Shown here piece after piece: positions 1 to 7,787 of a stretch of 23,010 nucleotides of DNA (its first letter is position 1; each line of letters opens with the position of its first letter). The stretch lies in NCBI GenBank assembly GCA_965603365.1, contig CBFDCR010000077.1, positions 1 to 23,010 on the forward strand. Reading direction: 5' to 3'. Origin of the DNA: JAHELQ01 sp965603365 (lineage in GTDB: Bacteria; Acidobacteriota; Aminicenantia; UBA2199). A program made the position numbers and the translations under genes. The notes below the pieces were generated by a model, which worked only from the letters and a program-made list of their open reading frames with translations, was not told where the DNA came from and did not search any database.

Positions 1-17
1 ACAACCCTGATTAAACG

Positions 18-45
18 GTAGGGGGCGCAGATCTGCGCCCCCTAC
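18..45. repeat. Perfect 28-nt palindrome, copy 1 of a dispersed GTAGGGG-type element
   Basis: Positions 18-31 are the exact reverse complement of 32-45: a 14-bp arm starting GTAGGGGGCGC with no spacer. As RNA it would fold into a strong GC-rich hairpin with a tiny loop. No U-run follows, so it is a poor intrinsic terminator. A related stem-loop starting GTAGGGGCG lies at 20385-20411. I infer a REP-like dispersed palindrome; it may also mark the end of an upstream gene outside the window. Confidence 0.75.
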
Positions 46-72
46 AGTATCTTCATGTTGGATTTGATTTTT

Positions 73-128
73 GGGGGAGGGGGGGGGAAGTGCTGAATTT
101 TGGTGGGGGTGTGTTAGGGATGGGGGGG
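73..128 (+). other. G-rich tract with G-quadruplex potential upstream of tolQ
   Basis: Guanine runs lie at 73-77, 79-87, 105-109, 117-119 and 122-128. The last three (the final one split by one G) give four runs of three with loops of 7, 2 and 1 nt, which meets the usual quadruplex pattern. All Gs are on the coding strand just before the predicted tolQ promoter. The pattern is visible; folding and any regulatory effect are inference. Confidence 0.5.
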
Positions 129-131
129 ATG

Positions 132-160
132 TTGAAATAATCATGGGTTTGTGGTAAATT
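132..160 (+). promoter_or_regulatory. Predicted sigma70 promoter of the tol operon
   Basis: TTGAAA (132-137), a 17-bp spacer and TAAATT (155-160). Transcription would start near 167, the A of the tolQ ATG. No Shine-Dalgarno sequence precedes that ATG, so a leaderless mRNA is suggested. The hexamers are imperfect. Confidence 0.45.
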
Positions 161-166
161 CTTAGC

Positions 167-865
167 ATGAATAATGTCGTATTTGCCATGTTGCCTCAGA
201 ATACAGGAAGTTCCACCAACTATCTCAGCCTGATTGCCCAGGCGTCGCCGGTAGTCAAATTTGTCCTTCTTCTGCTGCTGGTCTTCTCCATCGTGTCCTG
301 GGCCATTATCATTTTTAAGTTAGTGGAATACGGAAATGCCCGGAAAAACTCGAGCCGGTTTGCCGACTATTTTCGCAAGACCAAAAATTTTGCGGACATC
401 AACAAGTTTGCCGCCCTGTTCCAGAATAACCCCCTGGCTAACATATTTAAAAACGGTTACCGGGAGTTATCGCTGCAAAGGGGGCCAAATACCAACCCGG
501 AAAAATTGAATACCGACAGCATCCAGCGCTCGTTGATGAAAGCTTCTACCACGGAGATCACCCGATTGGAACGGTTGAATGGCTTCCTGGCCACCACCGC
601 CACCGTGACCCCCTTTATCGGTCTGTTCGGAACCGTGTGGGGGATCATGGGTGCCTTTCATGAGATCGGTATCCAGATGAACGCCAACCTGGCCACCGTG
701 GCCCCGGGGATTGCCGAGGCATTGATTGCCACGGCCCTGGGACTGTTCGCGGCCATCCCGGCGGTGATTTTCTACAATTTGCTGCTGAACAAATTGAAGG
801 TGCTCATCTCTTATATGGAAGAGTTTCAGTTGGAATTTTTAAATGTGAGCGAGAAGTTGCGATAA
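167..865 (+). CDS. tolQ: TolQ/ExbB-type proton channel subunit
   Basis: A 232-residue inner-membrane protein of the MotA/TolQ/ExbB family, which forms with TolR the proton-driven motor that energises TolA and keeps the outer membrane constricted at division. A short N-terminal periplasmic part leads into a first membrane segment (about residues 30-50), then a charged cytoplasmic loop, then two hydrophobic segments in the C-terminal half (about 140-165 and 175-205) carrying the family pattern TPFIGLFGTVWGIM and a GIAEALIATA-like stretch. Length matches TolQ. The tolR, tonB/tolA-like, tolB and pal genes that follow favour TolQ over ExbB. The stop overlaps the tolR start by one base (TAATG), implying coupled translation. 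No Shine-Dalgarno sequence precedes the first ATG; an alternative ATG at 188 would shorten the N terminus by seven residues. Confidence 0.93.
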   Translation: MNNVVFAMLPQNTGSSTNYLSLIAQASPVVKFVLLLLLVFSIVSWAIIIFKLVEYGNARKNSSRFADYFRKTKNFADINKFAALFQNNPLANIFKNGYRELSLQRGPNTNPEKLNTDSIQRSLMKASTTEITRLERLNGFLATTATVTPFIGLFGTVWGIMGAFHEIGIQMNANLATVAPGIAEALIATALGLFAAIPAVIFYNLLLNKLKVLISYMEEFQLEFLNVSEKLR

Positions 866-1287
866 TGCAGGCCAACAGTAACAATACCCGGTTAAGATCC
901 AATTTGTCGGAGATCAATGTGACACCGCTGGTGGATGTGATGCTGGTACTCTTGATTATCTTCATGGTAACGGCGCCCATGATGCATACCGGCATCAATG
1001 TTAATTTACCGTCGGCGGAGACCCGTTCCAATCCCAGTGCCGGCGGGCTGGTGCTGACTATCACCAAAGACCGCTATATCTACATGGAGGATCAAAATAC
1101 CAATTTATACTTGCTGGAGTCGAGGTTGAAGAGTTATTTCTTTAACCGCGATAAAAAGATCGTTTTTCTCAAGGCGGATAAGGATGTTACCTATGGTTAT
1201 ATCATTGCCGTGATGGATATAATCAAGAAGGCCGGCGTCGAACAGGTGGGGATGATCGTGGATCAGAAAGAGAAGAAAAAGAAATGA
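865..1287 (+). CDS. tolR: TolR/ExbD-type motor subunit
   Basis: A 140-residue single-span protein of the ExbD/TolR family. Residues 1-15 are cytoplasmic, followed by the signature NVTPLVDVMLVLLIIFMV membrane segment (about 18-38). Asp24 sits where the proton-carrying aspartate of TolR lies. The remaining ~100 residues form the periplasmic domain and end in a lysine-rich tail. It should sit inside the TolQ ring and couple proton flow to TolA. It overlaps tolQ by one base and the next gene by four (ATGA), so the three motor genes are likely translated together. Confidence 0.93.
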   Translation: MQANSNNTRLRSNLSEINVTPLVDVMLVLLIIFMVTAPMMHTGINVNLPSAETRSNPSAGGLVLTITKDRYIYMEDQNTNLYLLESRLKSYFFNRDKKIVFLKADKDVTYGYIIAVMDIIKKAGVEQVGMIVDQKEKKKK

Positions 1288-2069
1288 AGTTTAAGTTTAA
1301 ATTCGCCCTGGTTCTTTCTATAGTCCTGCACGTCTCCCTCTTTGCCCTGGTGTTGGTTGTACCCACCGTAAACTTCAGCAGCGACACGGTCTATTATGTG
1401 GACCTGGTCCAGTTTCCCGGCAGCACCGGCGGCCCGGGCGGTGAGGGCGGCAAGACATCGGCGCCTCAGATGCAGAAGGGCGAAAGTACAGAAACCACCG
1501 AGAAGGGGGATGCCCAACTGGTGGAGGCGCCGGCCGGAAGCCTCAAGGATCTGACGGTTCAGAAAGAAGTAAAGTCCAAAATGAGGTATCCGGATAAGGA
1601 GAGCCGGAAAAAGAAAGAGGCCGAGCCGCTGATAACGGTGACCCGTAAGAGCACGCCAAAGGCTGACAAAAGCGGCCAGACATCCTCGCCGGTAAGTACC
1701 AGCCGCTCCGGCAGCCTGAGTACCGGTATCTCGGCCGGCACCGGCACCGGCAGTGGTTTTGGCGACGGCCCCGGTGGGTATTTCCCCTATGCTTATTACA
1801 TCGATACGTTAAAGGGGAAAATCTCCTCTGCCTGGTATAGTTCGCTGGTATCCCCCGGTTTAAGGGGCAAATTTGTGACGGTGGTCTACTTTAAGGTTTT
1901 CAGGAACGGCAGTGTCCGGGATTTAAAACTGGAAAAACGAAGCGGTATCGAATCACTCGATCTATCTTCTTTGCGGGCGGTGGGAAATGCTGCCCCCTTT
2001 CCGCCCCTTCCGGCCGATTTCCCCTCCCGGTACCTGGTCGTTCACTTTAAATTTGAATGGGAGAAATAA
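1284..2069 (+). CDS. TonB/TolA-like energy-transducing protein
   Basis: A 261-residue protein with an N-terminal membrane anchor (about residues 7-27), a long low-complexity periplasmic stretch rich in Gly, Ser, Thr, Lys and Pro (about 45-165), and a C-terminal domain of ~90 residues that resembles TonB-C/TolA-C (GSVRDLKLEKRSG-type strand, then PFPPLP). Its place between tolR and tolB says it acts as TolA, spanning the periplasm from the TolQR motor to Pal/TolB. The linker is Gly/Ser-rich rather than the long Ala/Lys helix of enterobacterial TolA, so a TonB-family name is equally defensible. It overlaps tolR by four bases and tolB by one (TAATG). Confidence 0.85.
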   Translation: MKFKFKFALVLSIVLHVSLFALVLVVPTVNFSSDTVYYVDLVQFPGSTGGPGGEGGKTSAPQMQKGESTETTEKGDAQLVEAPAGSLKDLTVQKEVKSKMRYPDKESRKKKEAEPLITVTRKSTPKADKSGQTSSPVSTSRSGSLSTGISAGTGTGSGFGDGPGGYFPYAYYIDTLKGKISSAWYSSLVSPGLRGKFVTVVYFKVFRNGSVRDLKLEKRSGIESLDLSSLRAVGNAAPFPPLPADFPSRYLVVHFKFEWEK

Positions 2070-3358
2070 TGAAGCTTTTAAAAATAGGATGTATTTTATT
2101 TTTAATGACAGCGGTTTATGTGCTTCCCCAACAGGAAGTCTGGATAGGCATCAAGGAGGGGATGCCCATGGTGCCGGTGGCGCTGCCCCAGATCCAGTTT
2201 AGCGCCGATTCGGTGATGGACAATGAGACCCGAGACGAGGTCTATGAGACCCTGTGGAGCGACCTGGAGTTTTCCCGGGTATTTAAACTGGTGCCCAGGG
2301 AACACTACGGTTATATTGGAAAATTTGATTCCCACCATATCGTATTTAAAGATTGGCAGTCGATCCAGGCCAATATTTTGATCTCCTGTGAACTGGAGAT
2401 ATCGGCGGAGGAGAGGATCATTCTCACCTTCAAAGTGTACGAAGTGAAGAGTGAAAAATTCATCTTTGGCAGGAATTTTGGCGGCAAGAAGGAGCTTCGC
2501 CGTTTAATGGCCCACCGGGCGGCGGACGAAATGATGAAGTATTTTGGCGAAAGGCCGATATTTACCTCGAAGATCGTTTTCGTTTCCGAACGGGACGGTA
2601 ACAGTGAGATCTATATTATGGATTATGACGGCCGGAGACCGACCAGGATTACTTACAATGATTATATCGATATACTGCCTTCCTGGAGTATCGATAATGA
2701 AAAAATTCTTTACACCTCCTATCGAAAGAACAATCCCGATCTGTATATCTTTTATTTATATACCGGGAAAACCGATCCGGTGTCAACCGTGCGGGCCAAT
2801 TATGACGCCGATTGGTCTCCCGAAGGGGATAAAGTGGTATTTACCTCCACTAAGGATGGCAATGCCGAGATATATATCAAGGATATGAAAACCGGTAAGG
2901 TTAAACGGTTGACATTTAACCGGGTGATCGATACCACCCCTTGCTGGAGTCCCAACGGCCGGGAAATTGCCTTTACGTCGCAGCGCAGCGGCTCCCCCCA
3001 GATCTACATCATGGACGCAGAGGGCACCAATGTGCGCCGGATTACGTTTGAGGGCAGTTATCACGATTCTCCTGCCTGGTCGCCGGACGGGACGCGCATT
3101 GCCTATGTTTCCCGCATCGAGGGGCGGTTTGACATATATATTTATAATCTAAGAAACAATACCTATGGTAAAATCACCGAAAAAGTGGGCCGGAATGAAA
3201 ACCCCGCCTGGTCGCCGGATGGCCGCCACCTGGTGTTTTCATCCAACCGGGGCGGCACCTACCAGTTGTACCTGGTGGACTATGACGGCCGGAATTTGCG
3301 GCCGATCACCTCCAGGGGTGAAAATAAGATGCCAAATTGGCAGAAAAAGGTCAGATAG
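2069..3358 (+). CDS. tolB: TolB, periplasmic beta-propeller of the Tol-Pal system
   Basis: A 429-residue exported protein. The start is placed at 2069 rather than the in-frame ATG at 2057, because GGGAG at 2059-2063 is well spaced from it and the product then begins with a clean signal peptide (MKLLKIGCILFLMTAVYVLP). After the signal comes the TolB N-terminal alpha/beta domain (about 25-165), then a C-terminal propeller (about 170-429) made of repeated blades of the form WSPDGxxIAFxSxRxGxxxIYxMD; at least five are visible. TolB is known to bind Pal and to be displaced by TolA. Its position between the TolA-like gene and pal is the canonical order. Confidence 0.94.
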   Translation: MKLLKIGCILFLMTAVYVLPQQEVWIGIKEGMPMVPVALPQIQFSADSVMDNETRDEVYETLWSDLEFSRVFKLVPREHYGYIGKFDSHHIVFKDWQSIQANILISCELEISAEERIILTFKVYEVKSEKFIFGRNFGGKKELRRLMAHRAADEMMKYFGERPIFTSKIVFVSERDGNSEIYIMDYDGRRPTRITYNDYIDILPSWSIDNEKILYTSYRKNNPDLYIFYLYTGKTDPVSTVRANYDADWSPEGDKVVFTSTKDGNAEIYIKDMKTGKVKRLTFNRVIDTTPCWSPNGREIAFTSQRSGSPQIYIMDAEGTNVRRITFEGSYHDSPAWSPDGTRIAYVSRIEGRFDIYIYNLRNNTYGKITEKVGRNENPAWSPDGRHLVFSSNRGGTYQLYLVDYDGRNLRPITSRGENKMPNWQKKVR

Positions 3359-3360
3359 AT

Positions 3361-3389
3361 TTGACAAATCGTGTTTTGTATATTATAAA
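3361..3389 (+). promoter_or_regulatory. Predicted sigma70 promoter of pal
   Basis: A perfect TTGACA (3361-3366), a 17-bp spacer and TATAAA (3384-3389), starting two bases after the tolB stop. The start would be near 3396, about 21 nt before the pal ATG at 3417, leaving room for AGGAGG at 3407-3412. This would let pal, cpoB, ssb and perhaps mglA be transcribed independently of the tol motor genes. Confidence 0.7.
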
Positions 3390-3416
3390 TAAAGTTGCAA
3401 AATGTTAGGAGGAATA

Positions 3417-3959
3417 ATGAGAAAAGTATTGATTGTCATGTTTATGAGTGTCGCCTTAGTCATGTTCTTCGGTTCCTGTAAAAAAGGGGTTAAAACCGAG
3501 CCCGTCACCCAGGAACCTGAAGTGGAGAAGGTAGAAGAAGTGACCCCTAAGGTCGAAAAGCCGGTATTTACGGAAGAGGAAATTTTTGAGCGCATGAGTC
3601 TGGAAGAAATCAACAAAGAGGGTCATCTTAGAAAGATCAATTTTGATTTCGATAAGCACGATATCAGGGACGATATGAAATCGACTTTACACCGCAATGC
3701 CGACTGGTTGTTGAAACATCCCAGCGTGGAGATAAAGGTTGAGGGGCACTGTGATGAAAGGGGTACGGTGGAATACAATATCGCCCTGGGTGAAAATAGG
3801 TCCTCGGCTGCCCAAAAATATCTGGTCTCCCTGGGCGTACCGGCGGAAAGAATGAATATTGTCTCCTATGGTAAGAACAGGCCGTTAATCCCCAATGCCG
3901 CCGATGAAGACTCCCATTTTCAGAACAGGAGAGCCGAGTTTATCATTGTCAAAAAATAG
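3417..3959 (+). CDS. pal: Pal, peptidoglycan-associated outer-membrane lipoprotein
   Basis: 180 residues from the ATG at 3417. An earlier in-frame ATG at 3402 contains the Shine-Dalgarno sequence AGGAGG (3407-3412) in its first codons, so it is not the likely start. The N terminus is a lipoprotein signal ending in FFGSC, making Cys21 the lipidated residue. A charged linker (about 22-65) leads to an OmpA-like domain (about 75-180) with INFDFDKHDI, a GHCDERG motif and a NRRAEFIIVK tail, the usual diaminopimelate-binding fold. Pal ties the outer membrane to the wall and is the target of TolA and TolB. It probably has its own promoter. Confidence 0.95.
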   Translation: MRKVLIVMFMSVALVMFFGSCKKGVKTEPVTQEPEVEKVEEVTPKVEKPVFTEEEIFERMSLEEINKEGHLRKINFDFDKHDIRDDMKSTLHRNADWLLKHPSVEIKVEGHCDERGTVEYNIALGENRSSAAQKYLVSLGVPAERMNIVSYGKNRPLIPNAADEDSHFQNRRAEFIIVKK

Positions 3960-3987
3960 TGTTTTTTATTTGAGATAAAGTATCCAG

Positions 3988-4767
3988 ATGAAAAGAAGCA
4001 TCGTCATATTTGTATTGATCGGCTTTCTCTTTGCCTTACCCGTCTACCCGGTAAAGAAAGATACCAAATTGATCCTGGATGAGATACAGAAATTGACCGT
4101 ACTGGTACAGAATCTTGGGGAAAAAGTGGCATCCGTTTCCGCTGAATTGGCGGGTTTGCAGAAGAAAGTCGGTATCATCGAGAATAAGGTCAGCGCCGTT
4201 GCGGAAAGTCAGGCAGATTTCAATCAAAGTCGGGAGAATGTTTCTTTAAGTCTTCAGTTTATAAAAGAAGAGATTAATGAATTAAAAAACAAAATATCGG
4301 CGCTGAACGATCGTCTGCTGACCCTATCGACAGCGGCGGTGACGGAAACCGTTCCTGCCGAAGGGGAAGACAATCAGAATACCATGACCCAGTCTCCGGA
4401 GAGTATCTATTTTACTGCCTATTCGGATTATCTCAAGAAGAACTATGAACTCGCCATCAAGGGATTTCGGCAGTTTATCGACCTCTATCCCCAGAATGGT
4501 CTGGCAGACAATTCCCTTTACTGGATTGGTGAATGTTACTATGCCCAGCGGATGTATCAGGAGGCGGTCAATACGTTTGCCGAGCTGATCGAAAAATATG
4601 GCGAAGGCGATAAAGTTCCTGCGGCTACCTTAAAGCAGGGCTTTGCATTGATTGAGATGGGCAAGCAATCGGAGGGGGTGACCGTGTTAAAGGCGTTGAT
4701 TTCACGGTTTCCTCTATCCGAAGAGGCCTCGCTGGCCCAGCAGAAGATCAAGGAAGTATCGGATTGA
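3988..4767 (+). CDS. cpoB: CpoB/YbgF, periplasmic coiled-coil and TPR protein
   Basis: A 259-residue exported protein with a signal peptide ending near residue 22 (LIGFLFALPVYPV). Residues ~25-105 are a heptad-rich coiled coil with regular Leu/Val spacing. A short Thr/Glu linker leads to TPR repeats from about 140 to 259, with YSDYLKKNYELAIKGFRQF, the blade-like SLYWIGECYYAQRMYQEAV and a final ALISRFP unit. CpoB is known to interact with TolA and to coordinate wall synthesis with outer-membrane constriction. It follows pal by 28 bases, the standard tol-pal order, and ssb starts three bases after its stop. Confidence 0.92.
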   Translation: MKRSIVIFVLIGFLFALPVYPVKKDTKLILDEIQKLTVLVQNLGEKVASVSAELAGLQKKVGIIENKVSAVAESQADFNQSRENVSLSLQFIKEEINELKNKISALNDRLLTLSTAAVTETVPAEGEDNQNTMTQSPESIYFTAYSDYLKKNYELAIKGFRQFIDLYPQNGLADNSLYWIGECYYAQRMYQEAVNTFAELIEKYGEGDKVPAATLKQGFALIEMGKQSEGVTVLKALISRFPLSEEASLAQQKIKEVSD

Positions 4768-4770
4768 AAA

Positions 4771-5274
4771 ATGAGTCATGTCAGAAGTCTAAATCGAGTC
4801 ATTTTAGTCGGCAGGGTCGGACGGGATCCCGAAATCACCCATATCCCCAGTATTGAGAGGGATGTGGCCAAGTTCAGCATAGCAACGAATGAAGGCTATA
4901 TGGATAAAAATAACCAGTGGCGGGATATGACCGAGTGGCATAACATCGTGGCCTGGGGACCGCTGGCCCAGAAGACCGAGAGAAATATTCACAAGGGTGC
5001 GATGGTGCTGGTAGAGGGCAAGCTTAAAACCCGAAAGTGGCAGGATCAAAATGGCAACAACAGAAAGAGTACCGAAATCGAAGTGGAAAACCTGGTGTTA
5101 CTTGAGAAAGCCGATAAAGGGCCCTCTTACCCTGAAGGCGGCGGCCAGGGGTCTTACGGCGGGTCAGGTCCCGGGGGGCGCGTAGAGTCTAAAAGTCCTG
5201 CGGAGGGCCAATTCCCACCGGTTCAGGATATCAATGAATTTCCCTATGACGACAGTGAAGGGGATCCCTTTTAA
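4771..5274 (+). CDS. ssb: Single-stranded DNA-binding protein
   Basis: A 167-residue cytoplasmic SSB. The OB-fold spans residues ~5-112, with the typical start LNRVILVGRVGRDPE, the WHNIVAWG motif and KGAMVLVEGKLKTRKW. A Gly/Ser/Pro-rich disordered linker (about 115-150) follows, and the protein ends in an acidic tip, DDSEGDPF, the known docking site for replication and repair partners. It is an odd resident of a tol-pal transcription unit; the three-base gap to cpoB and two-base gap to the mglA-like gene imply co-transcription. No clear Shine-Dalgarno sequence is visible, so translation may be coupled to cpoB. Confidence 0.94.
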   Translation: MSHVRSLNRVILVGRVGRDPEITHIPSIERDVAKFSIATNEGYMDKNNQWRDMTEWHNIVAWGPLAQKTERNIHKGAMVLVEGKLKTRKWQDQNGNNRKSTEIEVENLVLLEKADKGPSYPEGGGQGSYGGSGPGGRVESKSPAEGQFPPVQDINEFPYDDSEGDPF

Positions 5275-5276
5275 GA

Positions 5277-6368
5277 ATGGCTTTTGTAAATTATAACAAC
5301 AAAGAGATTACCATAAAAATCGTATATTATGGGCCTGCCTTAAGCGGTAAGACGACCTGCCTGCGGTATATATACTCCAGCAAACAGGTGCGTAACAAGG
5401 GTAAATTGATTACCCTCGACACCGATGGAGACCGGACCCTCTTTTTTGATTTCCTGCCCATCGAGATCGGGAAATTGGGAGATTACTCTCTCAAAATCCA
5501 GCTCTATACCGTGCCCGGTCAGGTCTCCTACGACACCACCAGGAAGTTGGTGCTGCAAGGGGCAGACGGCGTGGTATTTGTGGCCGATTCCCAGGTGACC
5601 ATTCGAAAGGAGAATATCGAAAGTTGGAAAAATTTAGAAATCAACTTGCACAAGAACAATATTGCTATTTCAGAAGTTCCCATTGTCATGCAGTTTAATA
5701 AGCGGGATTTAAAGGAGATCCTCCCCGTTGATGAGTTGAACAAAGATTTAAATTCAGAAAATAGAACGTTTTTCCCCACCGTTGCCACCACCGGTGAAAG
5801 CATCGTCGAAAGTCTTCATACCATCATGAAAATGGTCATTATCTCCTTAAAGAATAAACTGTCGATTTTCCAGAAAGATAAAACCGTCATGTTTTCCAAG
5901 GAGGAAATCACGGCTTCGTCTCCGGCAGAGGAGGATTTGGACCAATATCGAACCATGCCCATGCAGCGCAAGCTGAATGAAGACACCGAAAAAGAAGAGA
6001 TTTTTGAATTGAGTAAGCCTTTTATCGACGAAGAGGAAGAGGCGGCCGTTTCGGGTCAGGAGGAAGATATTTTTGATCTCGACGATGGCAGCTTCCTGGG
6101 AAAAGTGGATGAAGACATAGAAATCCCTGATGTCTCATTGGTAGATGAGTTGGAGGATGAGAGGGAGGCGGCAGAAACCGAGAGCGGACCGATCATTGAA
6201 TTAACGGATGAGGATAAGGCTCCCCCCGGAGTATCGGCGGGTGAGAGGGTACATCAGATCCATCTTGATGCCGGTGAACAGGCTGCTACAATTCCCATTC
6301 GCTTAATCATTCCTAAAGGCAGAGATGAAGTAAGAATTAATTTAAATTTAAAACTCCATTTCAAATGA
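5277..6368 (+). CDS. MglA-like small GTPase with acidic C-terminal extension
   Basis: 363 residues. Residues 1-195 form a Ras-like GTPase of the bacterial MglA family: P-loop GPALSGKTT at 19-27, a TVPGQ switch-2 motif at 78-82 and NKRD guanine specificity motif at 141-144. Residues ~200-320 are strikingly rich in Glu/Asp and look disordered, and the last ~45 residues are predicted beta-rich (IPIRLIIPKG, then alternating hydrophobics). Classical MglA is about 195 residues and sets cell polarity in gliding bacteria; the extension here is not part of it. It lies two bases after ssb and overlaps the next gene by four bases (ATGA). I see no GAP (MglB/roadblock) gene in the window. Function is open beyond GTP binding. 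Confidence 0.88.
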   Translation: MAFVNYNNKEITIKIVYYGPALSGKTTCLRYIYSSKQVRNKGKLITLDTDGDRTLFFDFLPIEIGKLGDYSLKIQLYTVPGQVSYDTTRKLVLQGADGVVFVADSQVTIRKENIESWKNLEINLHKNNIAISEVPIVMQFNKRDLKEILPVDELNKDLNSENRTFFPTVATTGESIVESLHTIMKMVIISLKNKLSIFQKDKTVMFSKEEITASSPAEEDLDQYRTMPMQRKLNEDTEKEEIFELSKPFIDEEEEAAVSGQEEDIFDLDDGSFLGKVDEDIEIPDVSLVDELEDEREAAETESGPIIELTDEDKAPPGVSAGERVHQIHLDAGEQAATIPIRLIIPKGRDEVRINLNLKLHFK

Positions 6369-7786
6369 AAGTGAAGTTTATTATGAATAGGAAATTGACT
6401 TCTTTTTTTTTTATTTTGCTTTTGGGGTGGTTCAATGGAACTTATATTTGTGGCCAGGGGTTGGATCTGTTGGCCGGAAAAGCGGCCCAAAATATCGTTG
6501 ATTTGTTAGCCAACCAACACCGTAAGAACGCCGCCATCATTAAATTTGAAAATTTTTCCGAACTCTCCGATCAGTCTGCATTGAGATTTTATCAACTCCT
6601 TTTATCAAAGTTGGAAGGCCAGACCCAGATCCGGTTCGTCGATTTGATGATTAATTTTTCCAATGGCCGGGGGGTTTTTAACCAGAATGTCGGCCGTCAC
6701 ATCCATTACCCCATCTACGTCAAAATAATCCGAAATCGGGGGAAAATCGGCGTGGGCACGGTTATTTTTTCCACCCTTCTCGATAAAATTGTCAGTATTA
6801 AATATGCAGAAGAATGGATCGACAGCGGCGAAAAAGAGATTTTGAATACCGCTGTATACGGCTTCGAGGGAGTGGGATTTTCAAGAACGGTTGAAATAGA
6901 GGCGGATCAGGATTTGTTGGATTTACAGGGTTCTAAGGCTCCATCTGGAGAATACCGGTTTTATTTTTACTATCCGGAAAAGGTTGACATCTATGGTCTG
7001 GAACAAAACAGGCTTCAAAAACTCCTATCCCTGAACCTGGAGTGGGGACGCCCCTATTATCCTGCCCAACAGCCGGAGGGGAGACTCCTGGTTTTCGACT
7101 TCAATAGTAGCTATTATCTGGCAGTGGGCAGTAATTTTTCCCCACGGGCCAGGCTGTTCTCCCTTAAGAACAACCAGTGGCGGGAATTGGCAAGTATCCC
7201 TTTTACGCCGTTTGATATGGTACAGTTAAATGGTATTTATTACCTGATCGGCGCATCTTATGAAATGGGGAAAAATTATTTCCAGGACAAAGTTTTTCTG
7301 GCCCCCTTCGGTAACGCCGGGGTCGTCGAGGGCAGACGTTATGAGAAAAAGGTCGATCCCTTTTATGCCGTCGATTTTTCTTCAGACGATGATATTCTAA
7401 GCTCTATTCATATTGTGGATAAGGATTATCATTATAAATTTTACACGGCCGATTTCGAGTCCTTTTCCATCGACCTGGAAAAGAGGGGTTTTGCGTTGGC
7501 TTCCTTGCGGGATCAATGGCTGGCGGTCAGTGATTACGTTGATACCGGAGATCGGGATAAGCTGTTTTTTTATAAGATCGAAAACGGTGCCAGAAGGTTG
7601 GTTTATGAGGAGAATATCAGCGGAGCCGTTGTTTTTATTTATTCCGGTATCTGGAAGCAGGAAGAGGGGTTATGGGTATACGTTAAGAGACGGCAAAAAT
7701 ATGGCGACGAGTACAGGCTTCAATTCTGGAAAAAAGGTGAGGATGAAGCCGCTGCGTCCGATTCGGCAATTGAGGGAGGGCACTGA
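6365..7786 (+). CDS. Exported protein of unknown function, possible beta-propeller
   Basis: A 473-residue protein I do not recognise. It starts with a signal peptide (hydrophobic run FFFILLLGWF, cleavage likely near CGQG); the start is uncertain between 6365 and an in-frame ATG at 6383, and neither has a strong Shine-Dalgarno sequence. Residues ~45-175 are alpha/beta (AAIIKFENFSE...FVDLMINFS). The C-terminal ~250 residues have many short aromatic-rich strands (LLVFDFNSSYYLAVG, RARLFSLKNNQWRELASIPF, GIYYLIG) that resemble blades of a propeller. It overlaps mglA by four bases, and its TGA lies one base before the next ATG. A periplasmic or surface role is inferred. Confidence 0.75.
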   Translation: MKVKFIMNRKLTSFFFILLLGWFNGTYICGQGLDLLAGKAAQNIVDLLANQHRKNAAIIKFENFSELSDQSALRFYQLLLSKLEGQTQIRFVDLMINFSNGRGVFNQNVGRHIHYPIYVKIIRNRGKIGVGTVIFSTLLDKIVSIKYAEEWIDSGEKEILNTAVYGFEGVGFSRTVEIEADQDLLDLQGSKAPSGEYRFYFYYPEKVDIYGLEQNRLQKLLSLNLEWGRPYYPAQQPEGRLLVFDFNSSYYLAVGSNFSPRARLFSLKNNQWRELASIPFTPFDMVQLNGIYYLIGASYEMGKNYFQDKVFLAPFGNAGVVEGRRYEKKVDPFYAVDFSSDDDILSSIHIVDKDYHYKFYTADFESFSIDLEKRGFALASLRDQWLAVSDYVDTGDRDKLFFYKIENGARRLVYEENISGAVVFIYSGIWKQEEGLWVYVKRRQKYGDEYRLQFWKKGEDEAAASDSAIEGGH

Positions 7787-7787
7787 A

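Noticed and set aside
7413..7787. N-terminal extension of the solute-binding-like ORF
   Set aside because: It overlaps the preceding gene in another frame, has no ribosome site, and the ATG at 7788 has a strong one plus a signal sequence.
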